A stretch of 64,000 nucleotides of DNA from Theocolax elegans (GCA_026168455.1 CM047426.1:83665986-83729985), one strand, 5' to 3'; shown: positions 43,743-58,350, counted from the stretch's first letter. The notes: generated by a model not told the origin, from the letters alone. Numbers and translations are program-made.

Positions 43743-44806
43743 CAATTCCTTGTTAATTAATGTAGTCATAGCCGCGTAGGCAGAAGTCTACCTCGGGGAC
43801 GTATGCGTGGGTGGATTTTTGAATTCGACAATCCGAATATTCTACTTATGTCATAAGTGCAAAGCTTGAAAATTTGCAGGAATGTAGGTATAAGGGTTTA
43901 AACAAATAAAAAATTGGCAGAAGCGGATTGAGGACATAGGCGGCAGAAGTACTGGAAGTGGTCAAAATATTTTTCTATTATGTCATAAGGTAAATTTCTG
44001 CCTCTTCGCTTATGGCTTTTCAAGACCTCAATAAGCTAGAAAATTTGGCAGAAGTGTAGGATGGGATAAGTGCCAAAAAAATTATCATAACGTGCGCGGA
44101 TTTGAAATATTCGATTTTTCTCCTCGGTATTTTTGGTATCTAAATAGACGACTTGATACAAGCTTGAAAATTTGCAGGAATGTAGGTAATAGGTTTTAAA
44201 CAAATAAAAAAAATTGGCAGAAGCGAGATGTTGAGGACAGATGGCGGCAGAAGTACCGGAAGTGGTCAAAAATATTTTTCTACTAATGTCATAAGGTAAA
44301 TTTCGGCCTCTTTGCCTACGGTTTTCTTCAAGACGTCATAAGCTAGACAAAATTTGGCAGCAGAAGTGATGTTTGGGGATAAGTGCCAAAAAAAAAAATG
44401 ATCAAAAAATTATCAATAAGTGCGCGGATTTGAAAATTTCGATTTTTTCTTCGGTATTTGGTATCTAAAATACGCGACTTGATACAAGCTTTGAAAATTT
44501 GCAGGAAGTAGGTAAGTAATAAGGTTTTAAACAAATAAAAAAATTGGCAGCAGCGTATATTGAGGACAAGATGGCGGCAGAAGTACCGGAAGTAGTCAAA
44601 ATATTTTGCTACTTATGTCATAAGGTATATTCTGCCTCTTCGTATAGTTCTTCAAGACGTCAATAAGCTAGAAAAAATTTGGCAGAATGTGGGATGGGGA
44701 TAAATGCCAAAACAAAATTGCATGCAATCTCAATCCGGTAAACCCATGGTTGTGTCGTTAATGGCAATAAATTTGAATCTGTATGGTTTACGGAGCACAA
44801 TGTCCA
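43743..44806. repeat. satellite-like tandem repeat, period about 300-326 bp, between the 2.2-kb duplicates
   Basis: Monomers start at CTTGAAAATTTGCAGGAA-like motifs at 43865, 44163 and 44489 (the last truncated near 44700). Each contains GGCGGCAGAAGTACCGGAAG, TATGTCATAAGGTA and TTGGCAGAAG variants. Monomers carry many indels relative to one another. The flanks 43743-43860 and 44715-44806 look like a diverged partial unit and unrelated DNA respectively. Confidence 0.85.
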
Positions 44807-47016
44807 GAAACAGTTGAGTCTCAGTGCAACGGTTATATACGCGCATCCACGGACAATAAATTTACGAGCGATTGTCACTTGTCAATTACCTGCTATCGGC
44901 TGACACTGATGCTTCCCCGCACAGGTAATATATACCTTTACAGTTACAATTACTATTTTTAACCCATTTTTTACATTTATTTTATTATTTTATAACCATA
45001 CTATTAGAATAGAATATAATTCTTACTTATTAAAATTATTTTACGTGTACACTCGGAAAACAATATCTGCCACGTGCTTTCGAAACATTTTTCAAGCAAT
45101 TTTATATACAAGAGATTCTTACACCGTCAATATTCAAATTCGATAAAAAGAAAATAAAATAAAATATAATACAAATTTTATTCGCGATAAAGAAAGACGC
45201 GAATAAAAATTGAATCCAAAAATGGATTTATTTTATACGAATATTTACAACATATATATGTGTGTATGTTATATATTTGTAATTAACAATCGGAGAAATG
45301 TTATATAAACAATTCCACGTTAAAAATAATATATACGTGAGTATTACTCATCTATATACGCATATGGAAAAAAATAAACTTTAATTTGCAGTTACTGTTT
45401 CTTTACGTATTTAAATAAAAAATTCCGGACTGGCATACAAGTACTCTGCTCTTTTTAGCCAGTTAGATAGTACGTACGGCAATTGCCACTAAAAACATCT
45501 GGCACCAAAAAATATATATATTTTTTTCGCGTTTTCCGAAAAAGAATGACCAGGAAAACCGAAATCTAAAACTTATAGGGTATAAACATTAATCAAAGCC
45601 ACAGTTCGATTAAATAAAAATGAAAAAGAGAACGTGATATTTTATAAAAATACAAATGTAATAAAAAATATATTGCTATGAAATAAATATTGTACATAAT
45701 GTGTATACCATATATATTACTATATTTACTTCGTTATACATATTATGAATATTTTAATTTTTTTTTATCTTACGCTGGCGAATATTTAACAGATGCTGGC
45801 AAATTGTCGCATACATTGTTAAAAAAAAAAAAGAAAACATGTCATTTTTCGCGAAAGATATTTTATGCGGGGCGAAAAAAAAGGATGTAAAAAGAATTTT
45901 ACATTCTCTTTAAAAATTCCAAATTCATAAATGCCTTGCTCTAAAAAAAATGCTACTTTTCTTTTACGTACACTGAATATTTTATAGAATCTATAGTTTG
46001 ATACAACGCTATTGAATGTTCATACATCGTAAAAGTATAAAAGCTAAGTCCTTCTAGTCTAAAAATTCAGAATAAAACTCTTGACTTTTACGAGTAACTT
46101 TTCTGTCGTGTATAATTTTATGCGCCTTCGCTTCATTTTAATTAGACTATACACACACGCACGCACACACACATACACACACGTACGGTTAAAAGAAGTA
46201 AAGAGACTCTTGTACGTAGGATGAAATGCATTCTCATCATTGAGAGCAATTTGAGCTTTTGTTTAAAATTTTTAAAAAAATTTACGACATTTTGCTTAAT
46301 AAGCTATACGAGATACAATTTTATTACATTTAAATGGAATAAACGAGTAGTTATTGTTGTTATATAACTTTATGTGTGTGTATGCTATTTGGTTCTATTA
46401 ATATTCTACGTAAATATAGACGTTAAATAGATGTGTACAGAAATTTTGATAACGATAAACGTGAATTATTTGATATCACTCGTTTGTTGATGGTTCACTC
46501 GCCTGACTATTCACAGATCATTCTACTTTCCTTTAAACGTAAACAGAAAAATATAATTCAACTTTTATCAAAATGCATATCCCACTCGACGTATTCTCAA
46601 AAGTATACGTTTATATTATTCACCACGTACATTTCTTGAAAATGGTATTAAATTTATACTGCATCAATTAAAAATTACACGCACTATCTGTCGAACAATT
46701 TTGAACGTGTATATATGTATATATAGGCCCAACCATACCAATTTGACGCATACATTTTGTTGGCGTTAACGAGAAATTACCATTCGCGTCATGCCAGTAT
46801 CACATCGATGGTATAATTGTTAAACCACATGACTGTTTTAACGATTATCGTGCTGTATTCACGTTAAGTAATTAACATGTTTCACGTATAATACTGATGT
46901 ATATATACGTTAAATAATATTTTGATATTTAAAGATTACATGCCTTATATAAATCCTAAACAATGTACACGTTGATTTAAATGACGTTTAAATGTACCCT
47001 TGATACCCCGTTAAAT
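44807..47016. repeat. 2.2-kb direct duplication, copy D
   Basis: Starts GAAACAGTTGAGTCTCAGTG and ends CCCCGTTAAAT before unique DNA GTACCTG. It is nearly identical to 41539-43742. It includes the initiator (TCAGTG at 44821), the DPE-like CGGACA, the donor-like CACAG|GTAATA and the 68-aa frame (46433-46639). Confidence 0.93.
44821..44925 (+). promoter_or_regulatory. initiator/DPE-like core promoter, copy D
   Basis: Same arrangement as in copy C, with initiator A at 44823. The DPE-like and donor-like elements are unchanged. Confidence 0.28.
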
Positions 47017-48400
47017 GTACCTGAAATTATAATACGTACCCCTCGTGCTGTAAAGTATATTCGGGGGTTTTAACATTTTCAAGTTAAATACCAATTAGAA
47101 TTTATATATTTGATCGATAAGACAATTAAATTTTTGTTAATATTTTAGGGTATTTCACTCAATCACAAATAACAATCTATTGTTATAATTAAAATTTGTA
47201 TTATACTCGTGCAAACAGTTATCCATTGTTTTGGATATAATTAATAACAATAATTAATTAATACATATATCAGATGGATATAAAAATAGAACTCGATAAT
47301 CGATGATGAAATAACTACGACAATTCGATCAAATCATGTCACGGAGGCTAAAAGAAATAAATACTCACCCACATTTAACAATCGCATGTGTATACGTGCA
47401 TCGCCCGGATTTGTTACAATTTTTGACGTTGAAATGTCCTGCTTTACATTCATATTTTACGAGGTAAAGTTTTAAAATAGTTGCGCGCTTTGATTAATGT
47501 GCTTTTTATTCCAACAAATTTTTTACTTATTTTTAATTTACTTTTTCGAACTTTCTTTTTCATCCACATTTGATTGTGTCTGCTAGAATGAAAAACACTG
47601 TAATAAATTAAATGATTTTGATGAAAATTTATCTGGAAGAAGAGGATTTTTATGAATAAAATCATAGACCTACTCCATCACAATTATTTTCTTCCTGACG
47701 CGCAATCACACTTTATAATATCATCCTATCTCCATAGATTCTCTATATCTTCTTTTTATCTTAAAAGCCAGATATATATTTGGGAAATGGTTATAATAAA
47801 CGTAACCGAAGCTAAAATATTAATCTTATTCTCTTTTTTTAGAACACTCTAGAATGATGAACGGTATATCAACGATTTGTATTTTATTACGTAACTTATA
47901 TAATACACGAATAACCGAATATGAAAATTTATGTTCAAACAATGTCACAGTTATAGTTATATAAATGTGGAAGAATGCAATATAAATTATTTACAAAACG
48001 AAACACTGAAAGTTTAATGAACTAGCATAGATGATGAGGGCATCATACTTTGGCATTTCCAAATTGATTTATAATAAATACACTCATATATTATAAACTG
48101 ATAACAAAACATCAATCATTATAAATGCATCAGATTAATAAAAGATAATTAAAATATTACTACACTATGTTATTATACGTATGAATTCTAATTATTTATA
48201 TATATATATATATATACACACTATATTAATACAGCACAAGATTATCTTTATCGAGAAGTTAAAATTATCTTACGTATCGAATAAACGAAACTACTCACCA
48301 GAACTATCATCAATAAAATATATCGTGTCAACAATCGTCAACAAAAATAGAAAGAGGAAAAATAAAAAAAAAGGAAAATGAAAAAGCTAGGCTTATCAAA
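47017..48400. other. AT-rich DNA, no gene recognised
   Basis: Contains a (TA)n run at about 48196-48215. No frame with protein-like composition, RNA gene or repeat boundary was seen. Confidence 0.5.
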
Positions 48401-48555
48401 GCACAAACGGTGGAACGAAAAGTCGCATTTCCCCTGGCGATAAACACCTGGCTCGCCTTTTTTTTTCCGCGGTAGCGCTCAAAATGCTCAAACCTAATCT
48501 GTCGGGTAGCCCCAAGCGATTCAGCTTGCCCGCGGAGGGGGTTACTATTTATACG

Positions 48556-48591
<36 letters not shown>

Positions 48592-49430
48592 CCTACCTCC
48601 CTCTCACTCTTTTATTTTTCTCCCTCCTTTTTCCGTCCATCATCGGAAGCGGAATTGAAATTCACAAAGCTCCGGCTCGCGCTACACCCCAGACAGAAAA
48701 GAGAGCTGTACGCAGGACAGAGAGAGAGAGAGAGAGAGAGGCTAGTATTCACTAGGATTAATATTTCAAAAGCGGTCCGCTCTCTCGCGCATATTCGACG
48801 ATTGGCCTTATCCGACGTTCGGATCCCCTACTGTCGTACCTATATACACACATATATATTTATATATATACAGACGCACACATTTATATATATATATAGA
48901 CACACACACACACACACACAGACACGCGCACATCTCTTTCTCGCTCTGTAGGTATATAGTCGGCCGGATCCAAGGGATTCGAACAGGCGCGCGTGCCGGG
49001 GCCTCGCGAACGCTCCCTGGAATATTAATTCCAAGTACATCTCTCTTTTCCACTCTCACGGGTTATATACCATCTATACATAGAGTTCTCTCTTTCTCTA
49101 GGAGTGATTTCGCGCTCTTGTATTTCACGCTCTCTCTCTCACTCTCACTCGCTCTCTCTGTTGGACTCTTTTTCAGCTCTTTTTTCGGAGACACCGAGTC
49201 GCATGAAAAATGCGCAAGGGGCTTATCTTTTTTATAGAGGGCAGAGTGAGAGAAAAGGGGCTAATTTACGAAGGGGTGGAGTTTCGGAGCTGCGCGCTTC
49301 TGGGATTCAATATCTCTCGATGGGATTAAGACGGCCGGGGGATGACACAGAGAATGAGAGAAGGGGTGGAAGGTTCCTAGTCCTTTTTATGGTCTGTTTC
49401 AGTTTGTCATTAGTTAACCCTAAGAGATGA
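48400..49430. other. GC-richer island with microsatellites, candidate promoter/5' exon region
   Basis: Composition resembles the neighbourhoods of the proven dpr exons. It holds (CT)n at 48561-48590, (GA)n at 48719-48740, TA/CA runs at 48840-48922 and CT-rich DNA at 49128-49160. On the minus strand TATAAATA (48553-48546) precedes a GC-rich stretch, which would suit a promoter for the minus-strand gene. No coding exon with a signal peptide and a phase-1 donor could be found, so the assignment is tentative. Confidence 0.3.
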
Positions 49431-52400
49431 TGGCTCGTTTGAAAAATAGAACCGGAATATTGCTCGGATATGAGAAAGAGAGAGAAGGAGGATTTGGTGT
49501 GTCTCCGCAATATAATCGTTTCGCACTTGAAATACGAAGGTGTGATTTCAAAGGTCCCGTGAAATGAAAAAATTTAATATTGATGCGCATCATCTAACAA
49601 TTTTTTTTCACATCTCAACGAATTCTTTTTTGTAATGAACTTATTGATATAACCGTTATTTATACGAAAAACGGTTTGATGAAATTAATTTAAAATTATT
49701 ATCCAATTATGTAGGGATTAATGTAATGATTCAACAACATATATATATATATATATCTGAAATAAAATATTTTAATTGTAAAAGTGTAATTAAATTGAGC
49801 GTGCAGCAGTATATTTATTGCAAATATAAATATTAATCAATAAGTTTATATTCATTTTTCTACAGTTGAAGAATTTCGATTTAAAAATTTTCAGCGAATA
49901 ACCGTAAAGCACCATTCAAAGCGGGGAAAGACTCACTTTATGAGGTGTGAAGCGAGAAAGGGGGTTAATTTATAAGAGTGGATTTTACAAGTGAGTTCAG
50001 TGCAGTTTTACGGTTCAACATTTCCTGATAGGATTAGGAAAGACAGCAGGATCGTGTTGGTTAAATAATTGGAATAGTTTGGTCAACTTCTCATTAATTA
50101 TTTAAATTTTTTTCGCTTTCCTCTTTAAATCCAAATTACTTAAATATGGATCAATTTTTCAATATATTTAACCAGAACAAATAAAATCCTTAAGCAATTA
50201 AGTATATACAATAATCTGATCGCAGCGCCAAATTGAATTGAAAATAAAATGGTATAATTTAAATTTAATGAGTAAAAAATACCGCCAACACAAAAAACTG
50301 ATACCCCCAGTCTGGTTTTCAGAGGGGTAAAATTCAATTTCTCTCGATAGGATTAAGAAAGCAAGCACGATTACCAAACTAAACGATTAAAAAGTTTCAT
50401 TTACCAATTGATTAATTATACTGAGATTTCAGGCCTCCCCCACCCCTGCGTAGAATACGAAGTGATAAATCACTTTAAACTGTCAGTATTAATATATTTG
50501 AAACATTAATTAAACCATCTACTATAAGAGAAACCTAGCCTCAGATATCGCTACCAACTCATATATATATATATATATAAACGAGTACAATTATTTCACT
50601 TACAGAAACGTAATATCTCGACTAATTAAACCATGGAACTTTGTAATTAAATTATATAAAACATCGATATGTGTTTATAATGATATTGGTCTAATGTCGA
50701 AACTCTTTAATCAATTTTTGTACTCGCGCTAATGTTTTTGTTTTGCCTAATGTTGGGAAATTTAATATTCAATGGCTTTAAACGAAATTATAAGACTCGG
50801 AAATAATTTGAAAGACGTGATAGGAGAGATTCATTTCACATTTCATGAATAATTTAACATTTTTCTTGCGTGGCGTAATTGCGCATTGAAGTGTTTACTC
50901 TTATTTCATTATACATCTATATTTACAAGAATTATTATTACTTGTTTTTTATTGTAAAAATTTAGAGTTTCGCATTTTTCAAAAAACAGTTTTTATCATG
51001 CTGCTACGACTTTCAAACTTCTTTTCTCAATAGAATTACTATAAACTTAATGCTATTGAAATTTTTTGTTTTTGCTGAAGAAATGTCTCAAAAGTACTTC
51101 TTCATTTTCGTGCTTATCGCATCCATATATATTACAAGTTAACACAAAGTAATTAGAATAATTAATGATTATCATGTATTCAAAATCTTATTTTAATATA
51201 TACATAATGATTATATTCCTAATAATTTCCATCTTCTTTATTTAAATTCAACATTATGATGAGATCGATAAAAAAATTTGAATAAAACATTTGAAACGTG
51301 ACAAAAATATTGAAATTTCATTTTACCTCCCTGTAAACGAACATCATTCCTTCTTGTAAAAAAGGAAGAAACTGTTACATCATCTATTTACACCATTAGT
51401 ATAATTTGTATTAAATCATAAATTTAATTATTTTAATACATACGAATTAATACATTTATTATACGTTTCGTTATAATTTTTTTCATGAACCCGTAAGTTC
51501 TCCAATCATAATAAATATAATACTTATATAAAAGTTCCGCATTTTAAATTAGTTCAATATCCGGAAGAGTAAAATTCTTTAACTTTATATAGAATAGCTA
51601 TGGAGTAGAATAACAGTAACTTAATTAACATTTTACGTGATACACTTTTATACTATAGAACTGCATTAAAAAAATAGACTTTCCTTGTAATATTGCAGCA
51701 TCAGTCTACGGGTGTATTGCGCCATCCAGACGCAAAGTACATAAAAGCTCTGAGCTTTAACTTTTTAATAAAAAAAAAGAGCAAGTCTGAAATCTAAGTA
51801 TATTTGTTTCACTCTAAAAATTTTGAGTGCCTCTCTTAATTAAAATGGCGAGAAAAGGAAAAAAGTGATTCATGTTAACAAATTTATGAATTAAACTTTA
51901 ACTATTCACTTTTGTTGTACTAAGTCGTAAATGTTTATGTGGTTTTAATTGATTATATAAAGGAAAAATAAAGCTAATAGATATTCAATTTCTAAATCGT
52001 TACTTAAAAACTTTAGTATTTTGTAAGCATTTTATTATAAAGAAGAAGAAGAAGAAGAAGAAGGGGAATGTGGAAAAAATAATGTATCATATAGATGCAC
52101 GTTAGTATTGAAAAGGCCTAGACAATATTTGTAAAGTAAAATATTATATTTATCAGCATATCTGCACATATAAACAACTTGGTAAAGGCATATCATATTG
52201 AAATACTAACAATGCTATATTGCGAACTTTATAACCGAGGCGTTTTCATTGTTCTCGTGAGTTTACAGAGCTAACTTTTTTTTCAATCTTCATATTTTTA
52301 ACGTTACTTTTAAAACGTGTTATTATCCTGCGCATTCACCTCTTTTTTCTATATTATTCTGTACTATACTCACATTTACGTATTATTGTACTATTTTTTC

Positions 52401-52729
52401 ATGAATTTGTATTTGTTTACTATTATATATACTAAGAATATAAAAAAAAACAATAAGTAATCTCCAAAAATATTTTAAAGGTATATAATATTTATATATA
52501 TTTATAAGGTATATAATAAAGGTATATAATATAATATTTTAAAGGTATCCTCGAATCAATCCATTTGAAACAATGCACGAATTTTCAAATTTATTACGTC
52601 GTCATTTCGTGAGATCTGTTGATAATTCAAACAGCCAGTCTCTTCCAGTTCGGCTGTGTACACACCTTTATACCTAAATTCCCGAACGAATTTCCGAGTT
52701 TCACAAAGTATGCCAATAATTCCGTTTCC

Positions 52730-52730
<1 letters not shown>
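49431..52730. other. AT-rich DNA, no gene recognised
   Basis: Contains (AT)n tracts at about 49738-49757 and 50561-50579 and an (AAG)n tract at 52041-52063. Nothing else supportable was seen. Confidence 0.5.
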
Positions 52731-52736
<6 letters not shown>

Positions 52737-52798
<62 letters not shown>

Positions 52799-52802
52799 TC
52801 TT
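52737..52802. repeat. (CT)n microsatellite, about 65 bp
   Basis: The longest pure CT tract in the window. It generates serine/leucine-rich and arginine/glutamate-rich artefact frames on both strands. A GC-richer stretch continues to about 53320 without an identifiable exon. Confidence 0.95.
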
Positions 52803-53329
52803 TCTCTTTCTCCCTTGCGCGCGCACAACTTTGCAAAGTCATTTGGAAGATTTTGAAATTCAAATTAGGGAACATACTTTAAATCGCCCTACAGCCGAAA
52901 GTAGGCTACTCCATTGATTCGCCCCGCGGGTTCGCTTATATATATATATACACACAACTATGGGAGAAGCTGATTTGAGAACTGAAATTTTAATTACGTG
53001 ATTCTACTCATTTAGTAAGTTCTTTAGAAATACTCAAAACTCTTGTTTTGTATTTTTCCTCTTCCACTTGACATTCTTCGAGTGTCCGAAAAAAAATTTG
53101 ATGAAAAAATTCGCATTGACGAGGACAACGAATATCTTGCGAATTCCTTGAACGCTTAATTGACTTACTGGCTCCCTCGAAATTGCTCAGCTCAATCATG
53201 AAGGATATGAAAAAATGCGAGCGCTCGAGACCCCCCTCTCCTTTCTCTCCTTTCTCTCCTTTCTCTCGAGAGTACCTTAAAGCAAATTGAGCGGAGCATC
53301 TGGCTGCAGCACCACTCATAATGAGACCA

Positions 53330-56300
53330 TGAAGACGTAATTTTCCACGCTAAGGGAAGAAATAAAATTTCTTCCTTTTTTTACCTTCGTGTTACTTGAG
53401 TTTTTTATGTTGTACGTGTAACTTAAAAAAAGAAAAGCTACAGGAAATTCTTTTCCAAATTTTAAACATGTCAGCCGCTTGTGTTTGAACGTAATGATTC
53501 GTGTCATTCGTTTTAACTGTTTCCTTCTACGAGAAAGAAAATTAATTTTCCATCGCAATATAAACACCGTTTTACGCATAAACACGATACATTTAAAATA
53601 ATTTCGTAATACCTGGTGAATAATGCTTATTTTATAAAAAAAAATTATTTAATTTAAAAAAAACCAATGACACACTTATAATTTCTTATTACGTATTACA
53701 TTTTTTAATAATTTATTACGGATACTAATTTTACGGTCGAAAAATTATGCATAAAATGGTAATATGTAATAATGATACGAAATAACATACGTAACTCAAT
53801 ATATATCTCATAAACATAAAATATTTTAAAATATAATATCAGAACAATGAATTATGCAAATGATTGATTCAATCAAAGCTATTAAATTATACATGAAAAC
53901 TTTTGTTATTTATTGTAACAAAATGTTATTATATACACTCGAAGTATCATGCGTACAAAAATTTGCATAAAGTAATTTTATTTTATGTTATACGTTGTAT
54001 CGCACATATAGCTGAATTAAATTTAGACCTTTTGTATATATAATAAATAATTGATATTGGTTAAATGTAATACATGCATATAGTGTTACGTAATGGCCAT
54101 TTATACTCGTTTAGAATTAATATTGTCTAATAAAAAGTTCTCTGTGTAAATCTACGTTCATTACTTACGTTTCTCAAAGCAGAACGAAAGAGCTATGAAT
54201 AGAAGTGTAACATTTCAAAGAGGCTCTAGTAGCAAAATGGCACATTATTATAGAGTCAGTTTAAATTAAGGAAATTAACTTTTCCTTTCTATTTTCTTTA
54301 TCTTTTGATCAATATCAGTTTATATATTACACTTTTTTTAACTTTCCAATATTTAAAAAATTATCTTACATTTTATAAATGTGATAAATTTTAAATAACT
54401 CTTTAAATTATCACGTAAAAGATAATAGAATGTATCTGTATGCGCGCATTGAATAACGTTGCAGGATAATATCTTATCAATATATTTTAAAATCAACTTT
54501 TATGAATAGTAACTGGAAATAAAAAAGTCGATGTACATACTATAAAAGGAGGAGTAAATAATTCTTCAACGCAAAAGAATCAAATTGATTTTGAAAAATC
54601 AACGAGGCACAGAATAACGACCCATAGAAAAATCTAATAGAGTCGATAGTATTTTTTAACAATCCTGTATTTTCACGTATATGATCCACACCGAATTTAA
54701 AATGACTACCAAAGATACTTCCATTATGTGTGTATGTATATATACGTATAAAATGCAAAAAAAAACGTATAAAGTGAAAATATTTCAATGGTATAGAAAT
54801 AAAATCCCGCAACTAAAATATTAGTCACCAAAAGAAAAGGTTTCGGAATAATCCATATCGATTTTTCCCTCTCCCTTCTAAATAAAATGCAACAGATCCA
54901 AATAAAATCCGGTTTCTGAATAAAGTTTTAGATCCTATAAAATCCAACACTCTATTTTGCCGCTCGAAGCGTATAATCTTACCGGCGTGGTGTATAAAAA
55001 ATCCGTCTGCGTAAAAAATGCAAAGAATACATTAAAAAAAGAAAAAAAAGGAAAATAGAAGAAAATAGGTTGGACATTTAGAATATAAGTATATTGTGAA
55101 AATAAAATACATTTTTCCGATAGTTGGTTATTTACTGAGGAATGACCGCTAATGGAAATTTTAATATAACGTAAAAGCGAACGTACTCTTCTGCGTTAAA
55201 TTGCTACTGTTTCTGCGAGGCTGAATTTTTTTTGTGAATAAAGCGTTTATGAATTCCGTGCTATACGTGAAACTGGTTTCAATGTGGCAACGTTTAATGA
55301 TATGCGAAACATTGAAAAAAGACAAAACAACATTTAATTGATTTTATTACAAAGATCAATGTGCGTATATATATTTGTCTGAAGCAGGTTTTAATATGTA
55401 AGCCACTTGCGCGTACAACCTTAGAGGCTAATATGACTGTGTTATTATTTAAATATTACGTTTATATTTTAACTTTAGAATCCAATTTTTTAAATAATAT
55501 TTAAAAATTTCTAACCGTAAGAGACTATTAAAAATAAACTTAATTATATAGATCAAAGTGACTGTATTTATTTACGTATAAAAAAATTATGTATAAAACT
55601 TGTCAATATGTATGTACCCTACGTCAATAACTGAATTAACTAAAAAATTTAACAAAAAAATTCTTCTGCGGATAATCTATATATCCGGTAAAAATTTTTA
55701 GCAGGTAATAGCTATTAGTTTAGCGAATGAAATTTTGTGCAGGAAAAGAAAAATTGCTTTTAAAGCATAAATAAAAAATTCGAATGAAAAAATGCATGAC
55801 ATTTTATTTTGTTTAAAGAAGAAACGATATTTTTGAATTTATATATAAAAATTCTTCATTTAGTCGAATATTATTGACATGTGTCTAGAATAAAATTAAA
55901 CGCACAATGGATCGACAAGTATTAAAGCAGTTTTTGGCTATTTCAATTTGTAATGTTGGAGGGGAAATACGACCATGACTCTAAGTGAAATTCCACGAAT
56001 TTCGAAATACACAAAAATATTTTTACTTTGAAGTTGAAATAAAAGGTGAATATATGTATACATTTCTATATTATAGCTATACGATTGCAATTATACTCGT
56101 AAAATATTATAATTAATAATAGTAATATAATTAATATCATGAACTACTAAATACTATACATTTTATATTAAACTATCAATCATCTTGCATTTTTTCGAAG
56201 ATCTACAGCTTTATAATTTTAAATTATAGCAATTATTAACGAAAAATGCATGATTCCTGATAATATATAAAATTATGCAGAACTATCATTTTCTTGGCCA

Positions 56301-58350
56301 ATATAGGCGTAGAAACTCAATAAGATTATAATATTCACTTATTATTAACTGCATCTTATTATATCAGGTGCTTAAAAAAATCATTGTTAAATGCATACAA
56401 AATGTATTTAATATATAAATATTAAACTTCGAACGTAAAATCACTTTTATTTGGTGCACGTCGCTGAAGCAATTTCAACGTGAAATTCTTTTTATATTCA
56501 GACACGTTTTCGATCACACAGGAAACTATAATAAAAGACTAAAGAATAGACTTTTCATAGACCATGGGTTTGATAAAAAACTCCATTTCGACCACTTCGA
56601 AATTGGCTACTTTTACAGTTGCAATATTGAAAATAAAATGTAAAAGATTCAATCAATTTCTTTTGATACACGGAAAACTAAAAAAATCATATTTTAAAAC
56701 TTAATAATTATTTATTAATTAAGCTACTTAAGTGATAATAACTAATTAGGATTTTAACGCATAATAAATTTTATTATAAATGATAAAATAAAAATAATTT
56801 AATAAATATTTAATAAGAAAATGTATAGTTTAAATGAAATTATTAACATAAAGAGAATATAACAAACCATATTTTCTCGTTTAATTAAATGGAAATTAGG
56901 TTTGAATATAATAATAGAAATGTGTTTCTCACGTTGCGAAACTGTTAAGACTCTGATTGTAAAATGAAATTACGTGTAAGAAAAAAGGAAAATTACTACT
57001 GATTCAAATTTCAATTATAATGTAAGTGAACGAGAAACTATAATAATAAATTAATGGTTCATAAAATAAACAATTACTTATGACAAACTTTGTACGAAAT
57101 CGATCAGTTGTAAGAGAATAAATCACTGCAGGTACGCGTAACAAAAAAATGGTGCGTATATTTTTTCACAGGAAAATTTAAAAAAAAAATACATCGTATT
57201 TTATGTGTGTTGCTTTAAACATTAACCTTTTAACGACCAGAGTGGTTTATGACGTTTTTATATGCTTCACTTTTACATGGCTTTCAAGGTTGTTTCACCC
57301 CCGGTATATAAACTTATTCAGTACAAAAATTAATTTCTTTAATATAGTTGAATATAAAGAAACATTGAAAACTTACTTAACATATTTTTCATTAAACATT
57401 GATTGACAATGAAAAAATGGTACAATCTGTAGTATCGTTAATAAGAATGTAATTTTCATTCCAATTACTTATTCATTTAATTAGTATAACAAGTAAACAT
57501 ATTGTTGTAACAGTCACTACATCATCATATCATTTTAATGTAAACGCGATCTCTATATAACTATGCGATACATTATTTTTTGCACAGTGCCAATTAATGT
57601 TTAATTAAGATATAGAAATAAGGTATGTATTTATTTGAATATTGTTAGAATTAATTATTGCTAGAGAGCACCAATTCATTAGATGTATTTTTTTTTCGTT
57701 GACACTTATAACAAAATGACTGATTAATGCAATTATGTTAAATTGTAACGTAAAATCTACGCAACAGAAATATAACTTATTTTTGTTAAAATTACAATAT
57801 TTCTTCTTAGAGTTTCTTTTCTAAGTAAATGTATGTTTTACAAATAAAATATTTTTTTTTGAGATATTAAGTTGCACTTTATTTAAATTGATTTACCAAT
57901 AATAATAATTTAAATATTAATTAAAATCAAGATAAACTTTAATTGTAAAACTTTTCATTTTTATTAGAATACTATACTCTCCATTTTGCATACACAATTT
58001 TCGAAAATGCATTATGCGGTTTCATTTAATCCAGGTCGAAGCTGAATACACTTACATCCCATTATTTAATAATATAATACGCGTTATATCCGTTTTATTA
58101 AAATTTATTCGAATCCTTTACTAATAACAGAAACTTTCAATTTTAACAAGAATTAATTACACGGACAGTAAAAAACTGTATGGATATCGATATATATGTA
58201 TATTTCTATAGCGAAGAATTTCTCAAAGTGAATTTACGCGGTTACCGTTAGCCACTTATAGTCGCATCAATATAATTATTCACATAACCAAAGGAACCGC
58301 ATTTTCCAGCATTATCAAATTTCCCAAAATACGTCACGGAAACCACGATC
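53330..58350. other. AT-rich DNA, no gene recognised
   Basis: Five kilobases of AT-rich sequence with only short, compositionally random frames. I saw no tandem or inverted repeat of note. Confidence 0.5.

Noticed and set aside
41539..47016. Interpretation of copies C and D as LTRs of one retroelement
   Set aside because: There are no TG...CA ends, no matching target duplication, no primer site, and the DNA between is satellite rather than coding.
48961..49030. tRNA-like B box GTTCGAATCCC on the minus strand
   Set aside because: No A box or acceptor pairing accompanies it.
52556..52882. Overlapping Ser/Leu-rich and Arg/Glu-rich open frames on both strands
   Set aside because: All are translations of one long CT dinucleotide repeat.
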